From assembly GCA_903813345.2 (NCBI GenBank), contig CAIIXF020000005.1, positions 27,407,375-27,471,374 on the forward strand: a stretch of DNA of 64,000 nucleotides, in the 5' to 3' direction. Shown here piece by piece: positions 13,201-28,200 of this stretch. Numbering within the stretch: the stretch's first letter is position 1; each line of letters starts with the position of its first letter. Both the position numbers and the translations under genes were made by a program. This stretch comes from Owenia fusiformis (taxonomy: Eukaryota > Annelida > Polychaeta > Sabellida > Oweniidae). The notes under the pieces are model-generated. The model saw only the letters and a list, made by a program, of their open reading frames with translations, did not search any database and was not told the origin of the DNA.

Positions 13201-16200
13201 ATCAAGCACACATGCAAAATCCAATGTGCCACCATTAATGGCAAAGTCCTTGTCACATGTTAACTCAGCATTATCTCCTATTCTTGGAGGGTCGTTAGCA
13301 AAGTCATTAACTACTATAGCATTACTCACATCACCAGGACGATCACATACTAAAAGTTTAAGAGAGTTTGATATATTGTACATAAAAAGGGTAGCTGGTG
13401 ACATTTGGCAGTGTTTCAGTTCTTTTTTCATTTCCAAACTGTTTTGACTTATTGATATGCCATTTTCAGGGATGTTTGTAAGTATTAATATCTTGAACTG
13501 ATTTTGGTTTTAGGGTGTGATTTTGTTGAACAAATGCCTTTATCTGGGGCACCTTATAAAAATGACAATCACGTGAGAATTTCATGTATTTGAATTACCT
13601 CTTGTTTCTCCTGGGCATTTACCACATGTTTTCTTACAGTATTCATTTGCAAAATTTGGGTACGATTCACACATTGTAGGATCAGCTATGACATAGTCAA
13701 TACATCCATCCACTTCATCAACACACTCCATGTCCAACACGGGGAGTTCTCCTTTACACACATATGCCTTTTCATAGCCACAAAACTCATCCTGCCATTG
13801 CCAGTTTTGGGATTTACGGATTTTTGTACAGTTTTGTGAATCTGGTGCACCGTTTGGTTCTCCGTATTGCCAGTTTTCAAAGTATTGCTTTGATCCATCT
13901 GACCATACGAAATGGTTTTCATTTGCGATGTCATTCCAGCCTATCCAGTAGCCATCTGTTATTCCGGCACTAGAAAATATATGTGGAAACATGTGACAAA
14001 AGGGAACAGTTAATAAGGCTTTGAGAATACAACCTGCAGTTAAGAGACATTCCTAACAAAGTACAGATGCACTAAGAAACACTGTCTTATGCTCTCCTCT
14101 ACTCAAACTGGAAATAGTCATTATCACAGTTCAAAATCACAGGATCAAAGGACAATTTTTTATAGTTTTTGTAGATTTCTGGTTATGATAAGAAGGTGAC
14201 TGTCATCGATGTCAACTCTGAACTATGTTAACTGTTCATTTACATTAGTGTAATTTATTCAGTCACCAATATGATACTGTACTTCTACTCAATTTGGCAC
14301 TTCTTAATTTGGTGGATTTGCTATTTTGAACGTTTGGCGGCTTCTTAATTTGGCGGACTTGGCAGATTTGTTGCAAATTCTACCAACCTGGATGTTGCTG
14401 TTGTAAAGACAAAGTTATCTTCCTCCTCAGAGTGTATGCTTACAAGGTGTCCACCACTGAGTGTGCACTCTGCCTCTGCATTTTGCCATGATAGAGTAGA
14501 AGTGGACCCCCAATAACAATACCCTCCAAACAGATTTTCCCCTGGGGAACATCCTTTAATAATAATGGGAAATAACACTAAAGGTCCAGTTGAAAATAGA
14601 TGGTTATACCGAATTCCAGTTAATTACGCATCTGTGGTTGTCCCCATCACCAAATCTCAAATGTTGAAATACAGAATTAAATCCTGTGCTAAAGTCACTC
14701 TATAAACAGACTTGGACCTATAAACAGTCTTACACTCCACTAGCTGTGGAGCTGACTAGTTTTTCAACATTAATATTGGAGCCAGCCATGTTCAAATTCA
14801 AATAAAGTGCAGAAGTATACCTGATCCCTGTTCACGTTTACACATATATGCCTTTTTCTGTTCACAATCAAAGTCGTCCCAGTATCGTCCAAAGTACGGC
14901 ATTGCTGCTGTGCAGTCCTCCCCAGGGTTATTTAGTAGTGAACCACCATTGTTAGGCCTTTCATTATACCACCAACGTGTGTAGGTTGATCTCATCCCAT
15001 CCAACCATTTGTAGCGTGGATATGTTTCATCTACATTTTCAGTCAGTCCTATCCAGATTTCACTCAATTGATGCCTGTTGTATGTGCATAGAAATTGAAT
15101 TAGTTATGTAGTATGTTCTTGGATACGTTGGAATCACCATGGTTCTTTTTTGACAAAAACTTGTCAAAAATTGTATCAAAGTCAGTATTAATTTTTATGT
15201 CCCAACCAGGAGTGTTGTTGTGTATTGTTATAGTGTGAAAAGGGTGCTAGAAAAATGCAACCAAAAAATCCTTGAACACCCTGTATATTGTGTGTTTTTT
15301 ACTTTCATCTGTCCAAATACTTACTCAGCAACCAGATCTGTTACAAAGTCCTGTTCTGCTTGATCATAGAAACTAACAAGATCTGCCCCATCAGCTTCGC
15401 ATGCATCTTGTGCATCTGTGAAACTCTTTGCTTCAGCCACCACCTTGTAACACAACTCTTCACGTTCTGTCCAACCAACAGGACATACTATATAATCAAA
15501 ATATGCATATGAGGAAGAAGCATGTAAGTCATGTTCATGGTTCAGTTTATTATCTGAATCATTTTGGTTTGGTTTATTATCTGAATCATTGTGGTTTGGT
15601 TTATTATTGTGGTTTGGTTTATTATCTGAATCCTTTATGGAGTGGGGGCCTTCTGTCTAATCGATAAGTGATCTGGCAAAGATGATTGGATGGGAATGGA
15701 TTCAAAAAAGTGTATGTATACTGGTATAAAGTTAAATACTTCATGATGGACATCCTACTTTAGAAGAATGTCTTTTCAGTTCTTCAATTTGTGTTTCTAA
15801 TAAATTCCAGCTGTATCATAGTCCAATTTTACTTGTATGCCCTTGCATTTGCATGTGCTTTTAATAAATTGCATATGCTAATTTTTTATTTGATTTATTC
15901 ATTTTTGTTCTTGTTTGAAGATTAGAATATAAAGTGATCTATAACTTACAACCACATATTGTTTTTCTACCACTCCAAGTTCCATCTGTCAGTGCCATTT
16001 TATCATCAAACCCAAATACTGTTGATCCATTAAAAGAACATTGATATCTTATAACATCCCCATCATTGTATGGTGGTTTGAGAGTGCTGTCTGTGAAAGC
16101 GTACGGGTCTACGACGGATGGAGCCTCGATAGTTTCTACAGTAAAAAAAAGGTGAACAATAGACACATGTATTATCATATTTTATTCGCATGATTCTAAA

Positions 16201-19200
16201 ATGAAATGTCAGAAGATTTCTCATGGCTATTACCAGATCATCGTACTGTGAATTGTAGGCTCCACATTGAATTAATTATTGCCAATTTTACCAGTGTTTG
16301 TATTATGCAAAGCTTTCTCATATTTATTAATGCCTGTATCTTTGTTATATGGCTCAAATGGACACTCATCCATAGAGGATTTGACGTTTATCACATTTCT
16401 CATTTTTCTACAAAGTATTTACATCAACTCATTTAGGTCAAATAAATTGAATAATTATATGTTTTACAAACCCTTCTCTTCTACTCTGAGGCTGCAATAG
16501 TCACATGACTTTTTACATCCTCTCAGTCCATCTACAGTAGAACATGTGTCACTGTTGTTGGCAATCTGCTCACTACAGTCATTGTAGATATCATGACATA
16601 CACCTAAACACGTAGAACCAAATACAGATATCATCTTTACATAAAGGCTCTAAAATGTTAGTTTGCCAAGGCATATTTATAAAATTTTTGTACTTAAGTA
16701 ATATGTTGATGGTATCATCAATTTGTAATTCCTAAATGAATTTCACGATTTGAAATTTTAAGTTTCAAATTGGCACATTGCTAACACCACTACAAACATC
16801 ATATTTCTCACTGAACTCCCTTGGGAAAAAATTCAAATTTCATAAGTTTAATTAAGTTACATGTTGAGGAGTCTTACCTAGGTTTGGTATATCACAGAAG
16901 TCCTGAGTACAGAAGTCATCTATGTAACACCAAGGTCGGTAGAGGTTGTTGGGATTTCTGCAGAAAAAGTGGTCACCTAGACCCTTTTCAAAGTATCTGA
17001 AATATTCATTAAAGTCATGTTATGGTTTGATGGAGATACTATGGCAAAATAGGCTAGAGAAATCAAGATAGTCATTTGTTAGAACCCAAATCTGGTGAAA
17101 TTTGACTGAAATCTTGTTCTTAATTGATTTTGTGAGGAAACCAAGTGTTTGGTTCGAAACACAATAAAATCTTGAATCTTGTTAGAACCCTTGTAAATAG
17201 ACCAAAACTTATTGCTGTTTTCATAGATGTTTTATATCAGGGGTTTAACTTGAATTTCTCACAACAGGCTAAATAAATGAAAATAACAGACAAAATTAAT
17301 GGAAATCATGAATTTAACATGTCCCTAAAGCAACAGGCGATTTTGTGAAAACAACCAGTGAAAAATGCCTGTTGCCTGCTGCTTATAAAATGACTTATAT
17401 GATTTAATGTTGTTTCTTTTTGGGTGCTTACTCTGGATCCAAGGGATTCACATCACAATGTTTCACAGATAGCCAGTTCTTGCATGGTCTATATCCCTGT
17501 GTATATGCCATCTCTCCCCTATAGGATGCACCCTTGGTAGATGGGTTGTAAAATGGTACTATATCGTCATCTACAATGCAAACAAATATAGATAAAGCTA
17601 AATGTCATATTTGAAAATTGAGCACATACCCACATCTAATAATGTGTCCATCTTCAAATTTCATCTTGTTCAGTTTAGGATTAAGGTAAAAGATCTGACT
17701 AGTCCTTCAAATTTGACCTAACAGTCTCAACTTTGAAGTTGTATCAATTGTAATGTTACCAGTGTTGTATGTGATGACTGCTCTGAAACCAGTTTTCTCT
17801 ACCTCCCTATCAGATCTGAACTTCAACCAGGTGGTACTCTCCTCTGTCATCCAAGACCTTCTTACTTGTTCCCCACAGATTCTAAAATAAGGACAAATAT
17901 GTGTGCCAAAAGGAAAAGGACCAAAAATTGTTACAGAACACATCTTAGAATGCACCAGTTAAAAGGAAAACAGCACCCATCTATCCCAAACAATTACCTA
18001 ACTTGAAAAGAAACAATGTTTCCCTCTGAATATGTCAAAACAGCATCATTATTGGTGATTTTGATCACTTTGATGGAGTGGTGAAGTGGATTGTATACAC
18101 TGATCTTGTAATGTGGACTTCAAGAAAAAGCTTACATGTGTCATATACTAATGAATAATTAGTATGCCAAGTAACTTTTTAGGGCATCAACATATGTTGT
18201 CAAAGGTGAAAAATGACACCTGTTTAATGGTATATCCAATTTTTAGAAATACTACATTTAGGAGATGTTATATCAAGCTATTCTCAAATGTTTTCCATAA
18301 AATGTTAGCTATGCCATGGCTGGAGAGGGAGAGGAGAGAGAGCAAGCATTGGGGAGATAATATTTTATTTCTCACTTGGTTTCATCTGTTTATCTTACCT
18401 ACTTCCTGGTTGTCCCAACATACTCTTCCTTATCTCAACATAGTCCTCACACACATGTGTGTGGTTAAGAAGTTCGTCACCATCAATGTCAAATGCTTCA
18501 AAGAATATGTTCACCCTGCTTCCCTCTGGAGCCTGGATGCACATAGAAATTACAGATTGTTAAAGAACCATCATACGAAAGTGGAACACCAAAAGCACAA
18601 CCAATTAACAGGGAAACAAACTATGAGCTTTCCAACTAAGATTAAGTTTATTCCAATTTACATGTCAAATACAATTGGATGAAAAGTGCATATTGTAGAT
18701 CAAAACAATGGCTGACATACAAAGAACGAAAGTGTCAAGAAAGAAACAAAGAAAGAAAGAATGACCCCTTCCCAACAAACAACCAATAATTCAGAACCAC
18801 AAGATCTATCATTTTAAAGCTTATGAAATCAAGTTTATAATTGTGATTTGTCACATGGTTGGAACTATGGCATTCACAATTTTCCTGGATTACAGTGTAG
18901 TGGTCAAGTGACTATATTTCACTTATCTTCTTTGACTAATCATGGTTTATGATATTTGCAACCCTTTGGGTATTGTGGAATTTACATTCTCTTCAAAATT
19001 GGATAAGCTAAATTACCTTTAGTCCTCAAGACTGTGCACCCCCCCCCCTGTGTATTTCACCTTCCAAAGTCCCAAGACACCTTCACCTTCTTGTGTTGGG
19101 AAGGTGAAGTATACAGTGGTTGGAGGGGTACCTAGGCAAGACTAAGTTACCTTTATAAGCCAGTTGCATTCCTGGTTGGGATTATAGGCACTTGGATAGT

Positions 19201-22200
19201 TTGGTGTTTCTATTGTGACAGATGGAGAACTACTGTCCAAAGTCACTACATTGTTGCAACCTAATGATCAAATTAAGAAATAACTTTACAACAATAGACC
19301 CAAAATAACAGTAACAGGAATGGAACTAGAAAATGCCAGACTACATTCAAGTTGAATTATCTGTGATTAGTAATAATAGATTATCATATAAAAAATTAAT
19401 AATATTGCATGGTAAAAAGGGCTTAGCTGCTTCAGAGAATATTACTGTAATTATCATCCGTGGTCGGTCAAAATATTTATAGTATAAAAGGATAGAAAAC
19501 ATACTATTGATGTAATGGTCATGGTAATGGTCATGACATCTAATGACTCATAAAAGATGATGTACCGTATTGTATGGGGTAGTAGTAACAGAGGCTGAGA
19601 GTTGTTCGCTCAGGGAGGGATGGATCATATGGAGCAGATCCATTCTGTGAGCCTCCAGAGAATCTGACAGTGTCTTCTGTGAACTCCATTCCTGTAGAAA
19701 AACAGAAAGAATATGACATCTTCGTATATCTGGAAAATAATGTCTAATTTGATTTACTGAGTTCATTATGTAATCCATTATCGACTGAGTGTACGACAAC
19801 GTCTATTCCATTTTATGATTTCCGATTTTTTTGACCATGATATTTTGACAAAATACAAAAACAGTATACTTGACAATGTGAGATTTGTTTAAAAGTTTTA
19901 AATATAAACTGAAAGCAATAAAAAGTATGCAATTACAAGTGTGAATTCCATGCATCCTGAAAACCTCAACATATATAATCTAAAATAGTAATATACTTGA
20001 TTGAAAAATTGTTTATATTGTTTTTTACCTGCTACTGCTTGACAATTTTCTGAGTTCTTGATTAAATAGAAAGGCTTCGCATTTGGGAGTTCAATCGGCC
20101 ACTTTGTGCTTTCATCATATGGGTCATTCCTACAGCAGAAATCATATCGCGTATCCTGAAAATAAACACAACATGAAGTTGCTATTGCATACTTGATGAT
20201 GTGGATAACAATCATCTATATAAAGAAATGACTTAATCCCAAGCTTGATTATTCTGTGAATTGGTCTGATTCAAGACTTACGCTGCCATATACTCCATCA
20301 GGTAGTATTCCATTGTAGTCATTAAGGCCAAGATTATTGTCATCATTAATAGTTTTACTACCACTTGCAAAACCTAGAACACAGAACATGGTTGTTATGT
20401 TCCTGTTGGTCATGCTACTTCAACCACAAAGATATTAGTGTTCTCTCTCCAGATTTGCTGAAATGTTGTTCATTATTATCTGCACCACTAACCAGTTTTA
20501 CTATATCTGACAGACTCGAGTGAGTAATAAGATCATTTTGGTTATGCTACCTCAGTGTTCTCTAAGGAAATGCTCAGTCTTTGAACTCGCAATCAATTCC
20601 CCTTACCAGATGGGCAATCTCCAGATTTGAATAAACAGTAAGATCCTTTTGGCCATTGCACCTCAACCTCACTGATATCAACATCCTTTATACAAAACTT
20701 CTCTGTGGTCCAATTTGGACCATTGGATCCATCTGGCCCATTACGAGCGTAGTGAGTATCTACTGAACTCTCCCCATAGTGAAGCCTGAGAATTTTAAGA
20801 TGCAAAGTAAAATCATACAATGGGAGTTAAAGTTAAGTAAATATTTCCAGGTCTTTAATGAACTTTATTTTGTTAAATACTAATATTACTATATTTGGCT
20901 TTCCACCATGTATATATCTAATATTTGACATTGTTCTTTCGCATCAAGCAATGCTATATTTCTCTCTATTGAAATAGTAATTATACTAATTAAAGCCTGA
21001 CCTTTCACCATCTAAGAATATGTCATCTGGACATCCAGCTCTTGTATTTAACAGTCCAAATGTACCAGAGGGCCATTCAATTGGGGCTTGTATTGCTATA
21101 ATAGCAAAAAATTGAAAGAATTAAAATGCTTTTAAAATAGTTATATACGTAAGGGTTTCGTTATAAATTGAGTTTATTCAATGATTGATGGATAATTATT
21201 GAAATATTTGATAGGATATTTGATAAAGTTGGCAAGAATAGGGAAGGTTCTAATTTGAAAATGATTAATGTGAAGTTTTTTATACTGGGTTTTGTTTTGA
21301 CCTTTCACATTTGGGATATGCTCAACTATTAATTCAAAGAAAATCGAAATGTTCAACAACCACAATTTTTGTGAGAGGGGGTCATTCTGCATTGTCATCA
21401 AATTATGCTTTTACACAATGCTGAAATAGTGACCTTTGACCTTTTCCTATTTCCAACAGTTTTGGAATAACAAAGTTGATTTCATTATAGGAGAGGTAAA
21501 TGATAGTTTTGTTAGTGAATAGTATCGATTTAATATTCAAAGGAATGACAAATTAACATTTTAAAATTCCGTTCGGTGGGGGGAGCGGGTCCAACCATAA
21601 CAAAATTAACTTTGTTTTCCCACAACTGTGGATGATCGGACACCATCCTTAAGCTTGTGTGAGATTAATGACTTAATGTTTCTTACATGGGTCCTCAAAC
21701 TCTGTACACCTTTCCCCTGTTAGGCCTGGTACACATATACACGCACACTGGTCATTCAACCAGCCAAGATATCCTTCATTCTCACAGCCTGCTGCCTTCT
21801 GCTCAGGAGAACATTTAGCTGGAATTGCAATTTAGTTTTGAAAAAGAAAAGCAACACAAACCAACATAGATAAATGTATAAATGTATTGTACTGTATTGT
21901 ATTGTATATCTATGGTGTGTTTCATTGATATTTAGTACTGCTGCTAAAATATTATCATTCAGCCAATTCAGTAAAATGCACCACATTGCCAATTGCAGTA
22001 TCATGCTAATTTGAAGACAAATCATGACTCAAAAACAGTTGAAATAATGCCTCGCTTCATTGAATGCATTGCCCACCGATCTCACTGATATTTTGTAAGA
22101 ACATTGAGTGGAACTCCTGCAGGACATTTAAGCCCAATTGCCTTGTTTTGAAACTGTGTATTACCATCACATTCGTAGGCCTTTGTCAGGTCCATCAGAT

Positions 22201-25200
22201 CATAAAATCCATAACCTTTACGGTCTTTAGATGACCATAGGTAGTTCCATTGTGGGTCCAATGACTCCATTGATGGATGCTCGTTCCAACTTGCATACTT
22301 AAAGTAAGGAAAAAACAAGGAGAGTTAAAAGGTTGAGTATGTTAGCATACAGTTGAGATAAGTCAGCCTAAAGATTAATTAAATTAGCTTAAAGGCTGAA
22401 TAAGTCATTTAAAAATTGATGATTAAACATAGCTTACGCCTTCTAGATTTTTTTTTCTTCACAAATAACATTATTCTATCGTATTCTCACTGATAATAGT
22501 ATTAAATTATTTTGCAACATTTATATACATACAGGGTGGGCCAAAAAAACGCCACCTTTTTTTAAAAATGCTATAACTTTTTAAACTTTTGATCATAATT
22601 TGCATACCAAATGAAACTTGAGGTTGTAATCTAGCCATGGATCATGAATTATACTTTTACTTGAAAAAAACATGTCACCAGCGTCTCACTTAAACATGTG
22701 GTGTGCCATGAGAAATAAGCATAATTTGCAAAATGTTCCTGAACTGATACGGCCTGATGCTCGCCAAGCTAATAGCCCTAATGCAAACCACAGTGAATAT
22801 AGGGTATGGAAAGGTCTCCAAAAGATTGCATGAAGGCATCCAATCTAGAAAATTGCTCAACTAAAGACAGGTTGAAAAAAACTTAGCTAACATTTCTTTG
22901 ATACTGCTATAGCAGCAAGGCGACTGAAACTAAAATATATCATCAAATAGGGTGGCGGACCAATTGAACTCCACTTTTAGATAAAATATAATCTAAGTTG
23001 AAGGACTTGTTACATTATATTATTACTGAGAACCCCTGGCACTGTATAACTGCAGAATTTGGGGTATGTAGGTTGGAATATGAAAAAGTTGTAATGTCTT
23101 GAAAAAAAGTGGTGTTTTTTTGGCCCACCCTGTAATTGTATGTTATTTATTTACCCATTGGTGATAATGCATAACAGAGGTGATGTCATGAGTGTGCCAA
23201 CTTGTAACATCATAGATCGGAGCAAGTTCTCTCAGGATAACTGGATTAGCTAGAGCTGAAACATCATTGAATGACTAAGTACAATTTCACCTATTTCACC
23301 ATATCGCTAGAAACTATTATGAATAAAACAGCTGTTTAAAGAGCAAAACACTCATATCCTCAATTCTGTTTTTAGTCAAGTATTTATCGAGATATCATTG
23401 ATTATATACAGGGTAGTCAGAAAATTTTTCTTTGATGGGTTATTATTCATGCGCAAGATGACAGAAAATTGATTGTACAAATCGCTCTAGTTTAAGACAT
23501 CAAAGACAGAAGACAACAGCCCCCTGTATCATATACTTATGATTAAATTAATAACAATTGGTATTTTAGAAACTGTACTTACGATTGACATTATAAAAAT
23601 TGTACTTTATTCTTTCATCTGCTCCAGGACTCCTCTGTTCATGTTCCATGCCCAACATATGACCAAACTCATGCAAAGGCATTGATATTTTTTTGTCCTA
23701 TAAAACATACCTACATATTAGTGGTGTCAATTAACCGCTTGAGCATTAACCGGTTAACCGGGGGTTTTTACCGGTTAAAGTCGGTTAACCGGCGGGAAAT
23801 TTGAACTGATAATTTCAAGTGAAATCTTCATTTTCGATCTTGAAAGTTGAAACAAATTGGTAAAAATGATATATCGGCGTTTATTTTTTACGTTCGTCAA
23901 GCTTTACTCTATTCTATGTAAGTAAGCGCGGGAAAGCAATGTGGCAGGGATTAAAGTTGCTGATTGGATGTTTGTAAGGAATTATCGGACCTATCACATG
24001 TATGAGTAGCTCACATGAAACTGACGCTTGAAAAACAAACAGATTAAAATGCAAAGTAAGCGCGGGAAAGCAATATGGCAGGGATTAAAGTTGCTGATTG
24101 GATGTTTGTAAGGAGTTATAGGACTTATGACATGTATGAGTAGCTTACGTGAAACTGACACCATAAAACCAAACGGATTAGCATGCAAAATAAGCACGGG
24201 AAATCACAGAATTATACACGGTCAACTAACCGCCCATAAAAACACAGACCGGTCAAGGCATTATCGGCGGTTAACCGGTTAACCGGTTAATACTTGACAC
24301 CTCTACTACATATGATCTGTCTTTTTAATAGATGAAAAAATGCTGGATCTCGTTTAAGTCTTGATAATAAGCAAATTTCAGTTTTTTATCATGAATGTTT
24401 TGTTTAGAAAGTTGAATGATACATACATGGATACTTGTTGGATGGATTTTCTGACCACCAAAGGCCATCTTTCCAACAAAAGACCAGCAGCACCTAAGAC
24501 AAAATAGGTGTACATGTAATTGTATATCAAAGACTACATAGACTACAAATTATATTGAATCAAAATTATTTTCATAAATCTCATCCCAATTTTTCTAATT
24601 TGACTTTTCTCTAGGTTTTTATATGTTCTTTGTGTTGATATGATCTACTACCCACTCAGACAAGCACAAATGCTAAAAGGAGAACATCAAAGGGCCTTAC
24701 AAAACAGTAATAACAAAAAGAAACATCAAAGAGCACTACAAAATAATAATATTAAGAAAAATAAATCCTAGCTTCAATTTACCTGCCATCATGTGTGAAG
24801 TTCAACCAAGATTTGTGCTCCAGGCCAAGATCAGCATGAACTGTGCTGTAATATGGGACAAAGCGTATACAAGTATGGTCATGTATGAACTCTTGGGCAA
24901 GCTGCACATCATTTGTAGATGCATCACCTGAAACAAAACATGGAGAATTAATCATTTATTCCGGAAATTATGTTTTCTTATTTTGATGTTACTTGGCATT
25001 TCTAAAGCCATTACGCCAATTTTTACTGCTATCAACTTAGTTATCCAGAGGATTTAGCTATTGCTCAATTCTGTTTGAAATTCTTACTTGCATTAACTCC
25101 CCAACTCCATGGAATGGATACATAGCCATCTAAACCCTTTTCCCAGAGTGAGTTGGAATTGGTGTGGATGTTTCTCCTTTTCCTGCTGTGATTTCTGGTT

Positions 25201-28200
25201 TTTATGTTTTCTGGTGTGTTTCTTTTTCTCCTTTGAATATTTCTTACACTGCGCTTCCTTGTTTTATTTTCTTCACTTTTTGTTTTACTACTACTACTAC
25301 TACTACTACTACGCTTACTTATTTTACTTTCTTCACTCTTTGATTTAATACTTTCACTACTACGCTTACTGATTTTACTTTCTTTACTTTCTTTGCTCTC
25401 CGATTCTCCGCTTTCTTCTTTGTCCCTTGTTGCTTGTTCATTCTTCGATCTCTCTTCTTCCTCCTTCTCCAGTCTCTCTTCTTCCTCCTTCTTCAGTCTC
25501 TCTTCTTCCTCCTTCCTCAGCCTTTCTTCTTCCTCTCTCATTCTTTGTTCCTCTCTCTCTTGCTGTCTTTTGTACCACTTGGCTTTCTTTGCCTTCTTGC
25601 CTTTGTATTTTATAAATGGATTGTCAGGGGTTTCTTTAATTTTCTTAACTACTGTCTTCCACGTGTCTTTCATTTGCTTTGGCGCTTCTTTTTTCTTGAG
25701 CTGTTGGAAGGTACATATGAATAATGTCATTATTAGAATGAATTCCTCAATTATATGAGAAAATAACAAACAAGTCAAAGATAAATATGTACAGGGTGGG
25801 CCAAAAAACCAATACACAAGTTTAAAGGGAAATATCATATCTTATCCTATGCCAAGTAGAGTTATAGGGAAATAAGTTGGTAAGATATATCCCGTATCCT
25901 GATTTTGAGGTTTCCATATCCTGAACCTCCATATCTCCCGCCATATCTCCCGCTCCAGGGCATATCTTCCCGCTTCGAAAAAAAAATTTGAAAAAATAAG
26001 AAAAATTGAAAAAAAATTGAAAAAAGAAAAAAAATTCAAAAAAAGAAAAAAATAGAAAAAATTGAAAAATGTGAAAAAATTGAAAAATAAATTGAAATAA
26101 AATTAGGAAACTCTACTTGGTATAGGATAAAGCAGTTATGTACGGTCGGTTTGGATATTGGGTTCATCCCTCGTGAGATATGCACATCTACCTTTGGTCC
26201 CTACGGTCCCTCAGGTAGATATGCATATCTCCCTCTGGATAAACCCCATATCCAAAACCTCCCAGTACATAACCCTTATATATATGTTACACCATGCCAT
26301 GTGTTCTATATCAGTTTAAAGATAAATCATTTCCCTAACAATATTCCATCTGATTAAAAAACTTTTGTTTTCTTGTGGAGGTACAGGCTAACATTGACAC
26401 CAGGAGTGTCACGAGTGACCAAAAAATTATTCACTGCACATTTCCAAATTGTGGAAAATGGAGAGAAATTTGTCTTGAATCTTGGCACATTTATACAAGT
26501 TTAGTGCAAAATCCAATTTTCATGGGGAATTGTCATTTTTTGATTTTTGGTCACTCATGGCACCCCTGGTTTCAATTTTAACCTCGAAATTCACAAAAAA
26601 TGGATTCAATTTTAACCTCGAAATCCACAAGAAATGAAAAGTTTTCTATTGGATTTATCTTTCAAATGATATACAATACATTGTATATGGTTTAACATAT
26701 ATCTTTAAACTTGTGTATTGTTTTTTGGCCCACTCTGTATATAAAATTGTGCAATTAAAAGAGTTCCTGTATACATGTATATGTACTATGTATTGAGCAA
26801 TGTGCTTAAAAAGTCCAGACACTTGTGAATGTTTCCATAAAAATAACGACCAAAGTGGACTAATGCTCAATTTATTAAAACAAGAGCTACTGTCATGTAA
26901 GCAAAGGTTCCAAATAAATAAAACATTTTCCTGAACAAAAAATTTTCCATTGATTCTCAGAGATGGATCGATTCCATAAATTACCAGTTTATTATCTTTA
27001 ACAGTATTTGTTGTTTGTCCTTTTGTCGCTTTGTATTCTTTAATTTGTGCTGTTTTTATGACTGCCTCCATTTCTTCTGGTGATTCAATTGTATACATAA
27101 GGCCATTGGTAGCTTCACGCTGTGTCTCCTGTAAGAACTGTTCAAAGGAATGATCCCCTGCATTTCCTCTCTCCTACAAAAGCAATAACTTTGGACAGTT
27201 TGGACAAGTTTACTTGATTTGGATCTGTGGTCTTCTATTTTCTTTTTCATTAGGATGTGTTCTGAATGAGTCTACGCATCATCAGCACTCATGTGGGGTG
27301 TCTACAAATATTATACTCTGTTGGTGGATATGGAGGATTTATTGATTCCATATTATTTTGTATATCATGTTTTATTTTATCACTGTCATATTCCTCACTC
27401 TCTTATTGATCCATGTCCTACACTTGACTAAAAAATAACTAGCGATATTCAAGGGAAGTCACGTGACTTCCGGTGAATATCAAATGATATTCAACAGTCA
27501 TGACTTATACATACATATTATACAAGTGTTAATGGCAGTACTAAAAAGGAGTCATCTCAGATTGGACATTTAAAAACATTCCCAACCCTGTTTCCCACAC
27601 GGCCAATACTATGAGTATGAACACAATGGTTCCATTTTCATTGACCCATTGCAATGTTACAATTAATTATAATGTTAACATGAAAACCTTAAATGAAAAT
27701 ACTACACTTTGGGAGTTGATATTTATTGACTATATAATTTGGTAGTTGATATTTATTGTTATATTGTTAGAAGAAATATAAATGTATTTCAATGTCAACG
27801 TATGACTCATTTGATTATAGAAGATGTTATGACAGTGATATAATAAAACAAATATTTAATTCTATTGAGGTGAATACCTGTGCATCTTTCACAAGATGAT
27901 ATTCCACTAGCCCTTCGGGCTTCGTGGAATATCACTTGTGAAAGATGCACAGGTATTCACCTCAATAGAATTAAATATTTGTATAATATTTATGGGTCAT
28001 ATTTGTGCATATGTCCTGGTAGTTGATAGCAGTTATATGGACTGTTTGTTGTTTCGTGATTTTGATGTTTTCTTCTGGTATTACATTCTCTCCATCATCT
28101 TAATTACAATCTGTTGGAGAAATAAAAATCTGATAAAAACCATTTAATAAATTATGTAATAAAAAATATGAAATCAGATTTAATTTTGAATTAAATGCAG

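Noticed and set aside
18000-18120. Possible extra protease exon (starts [10 protein letters not shown]) between CUB exons
   Set aside because: It has an acceptor in the right phase but its donor would break the frame into the next exon, whereas exon 18532-18399 joins 17881-17760 directly in phase and completes a normal CUB.
18164-18682. 172-codon + strand ORF
   Set aside because: It overlaps a CUB exon in antisense and shows no domain.
25393-25758. Ser/Leu-rich + strand ORFs
   Set aside because: Antisense reading of the Lys/Glu-rich protease pro-region.
26655-27098. 147-codon - strand ORF starting inside protease exon 2
   Set aside because: Its first part is the real exon 27173-26985; the rest is intron and transposon sequence read through.
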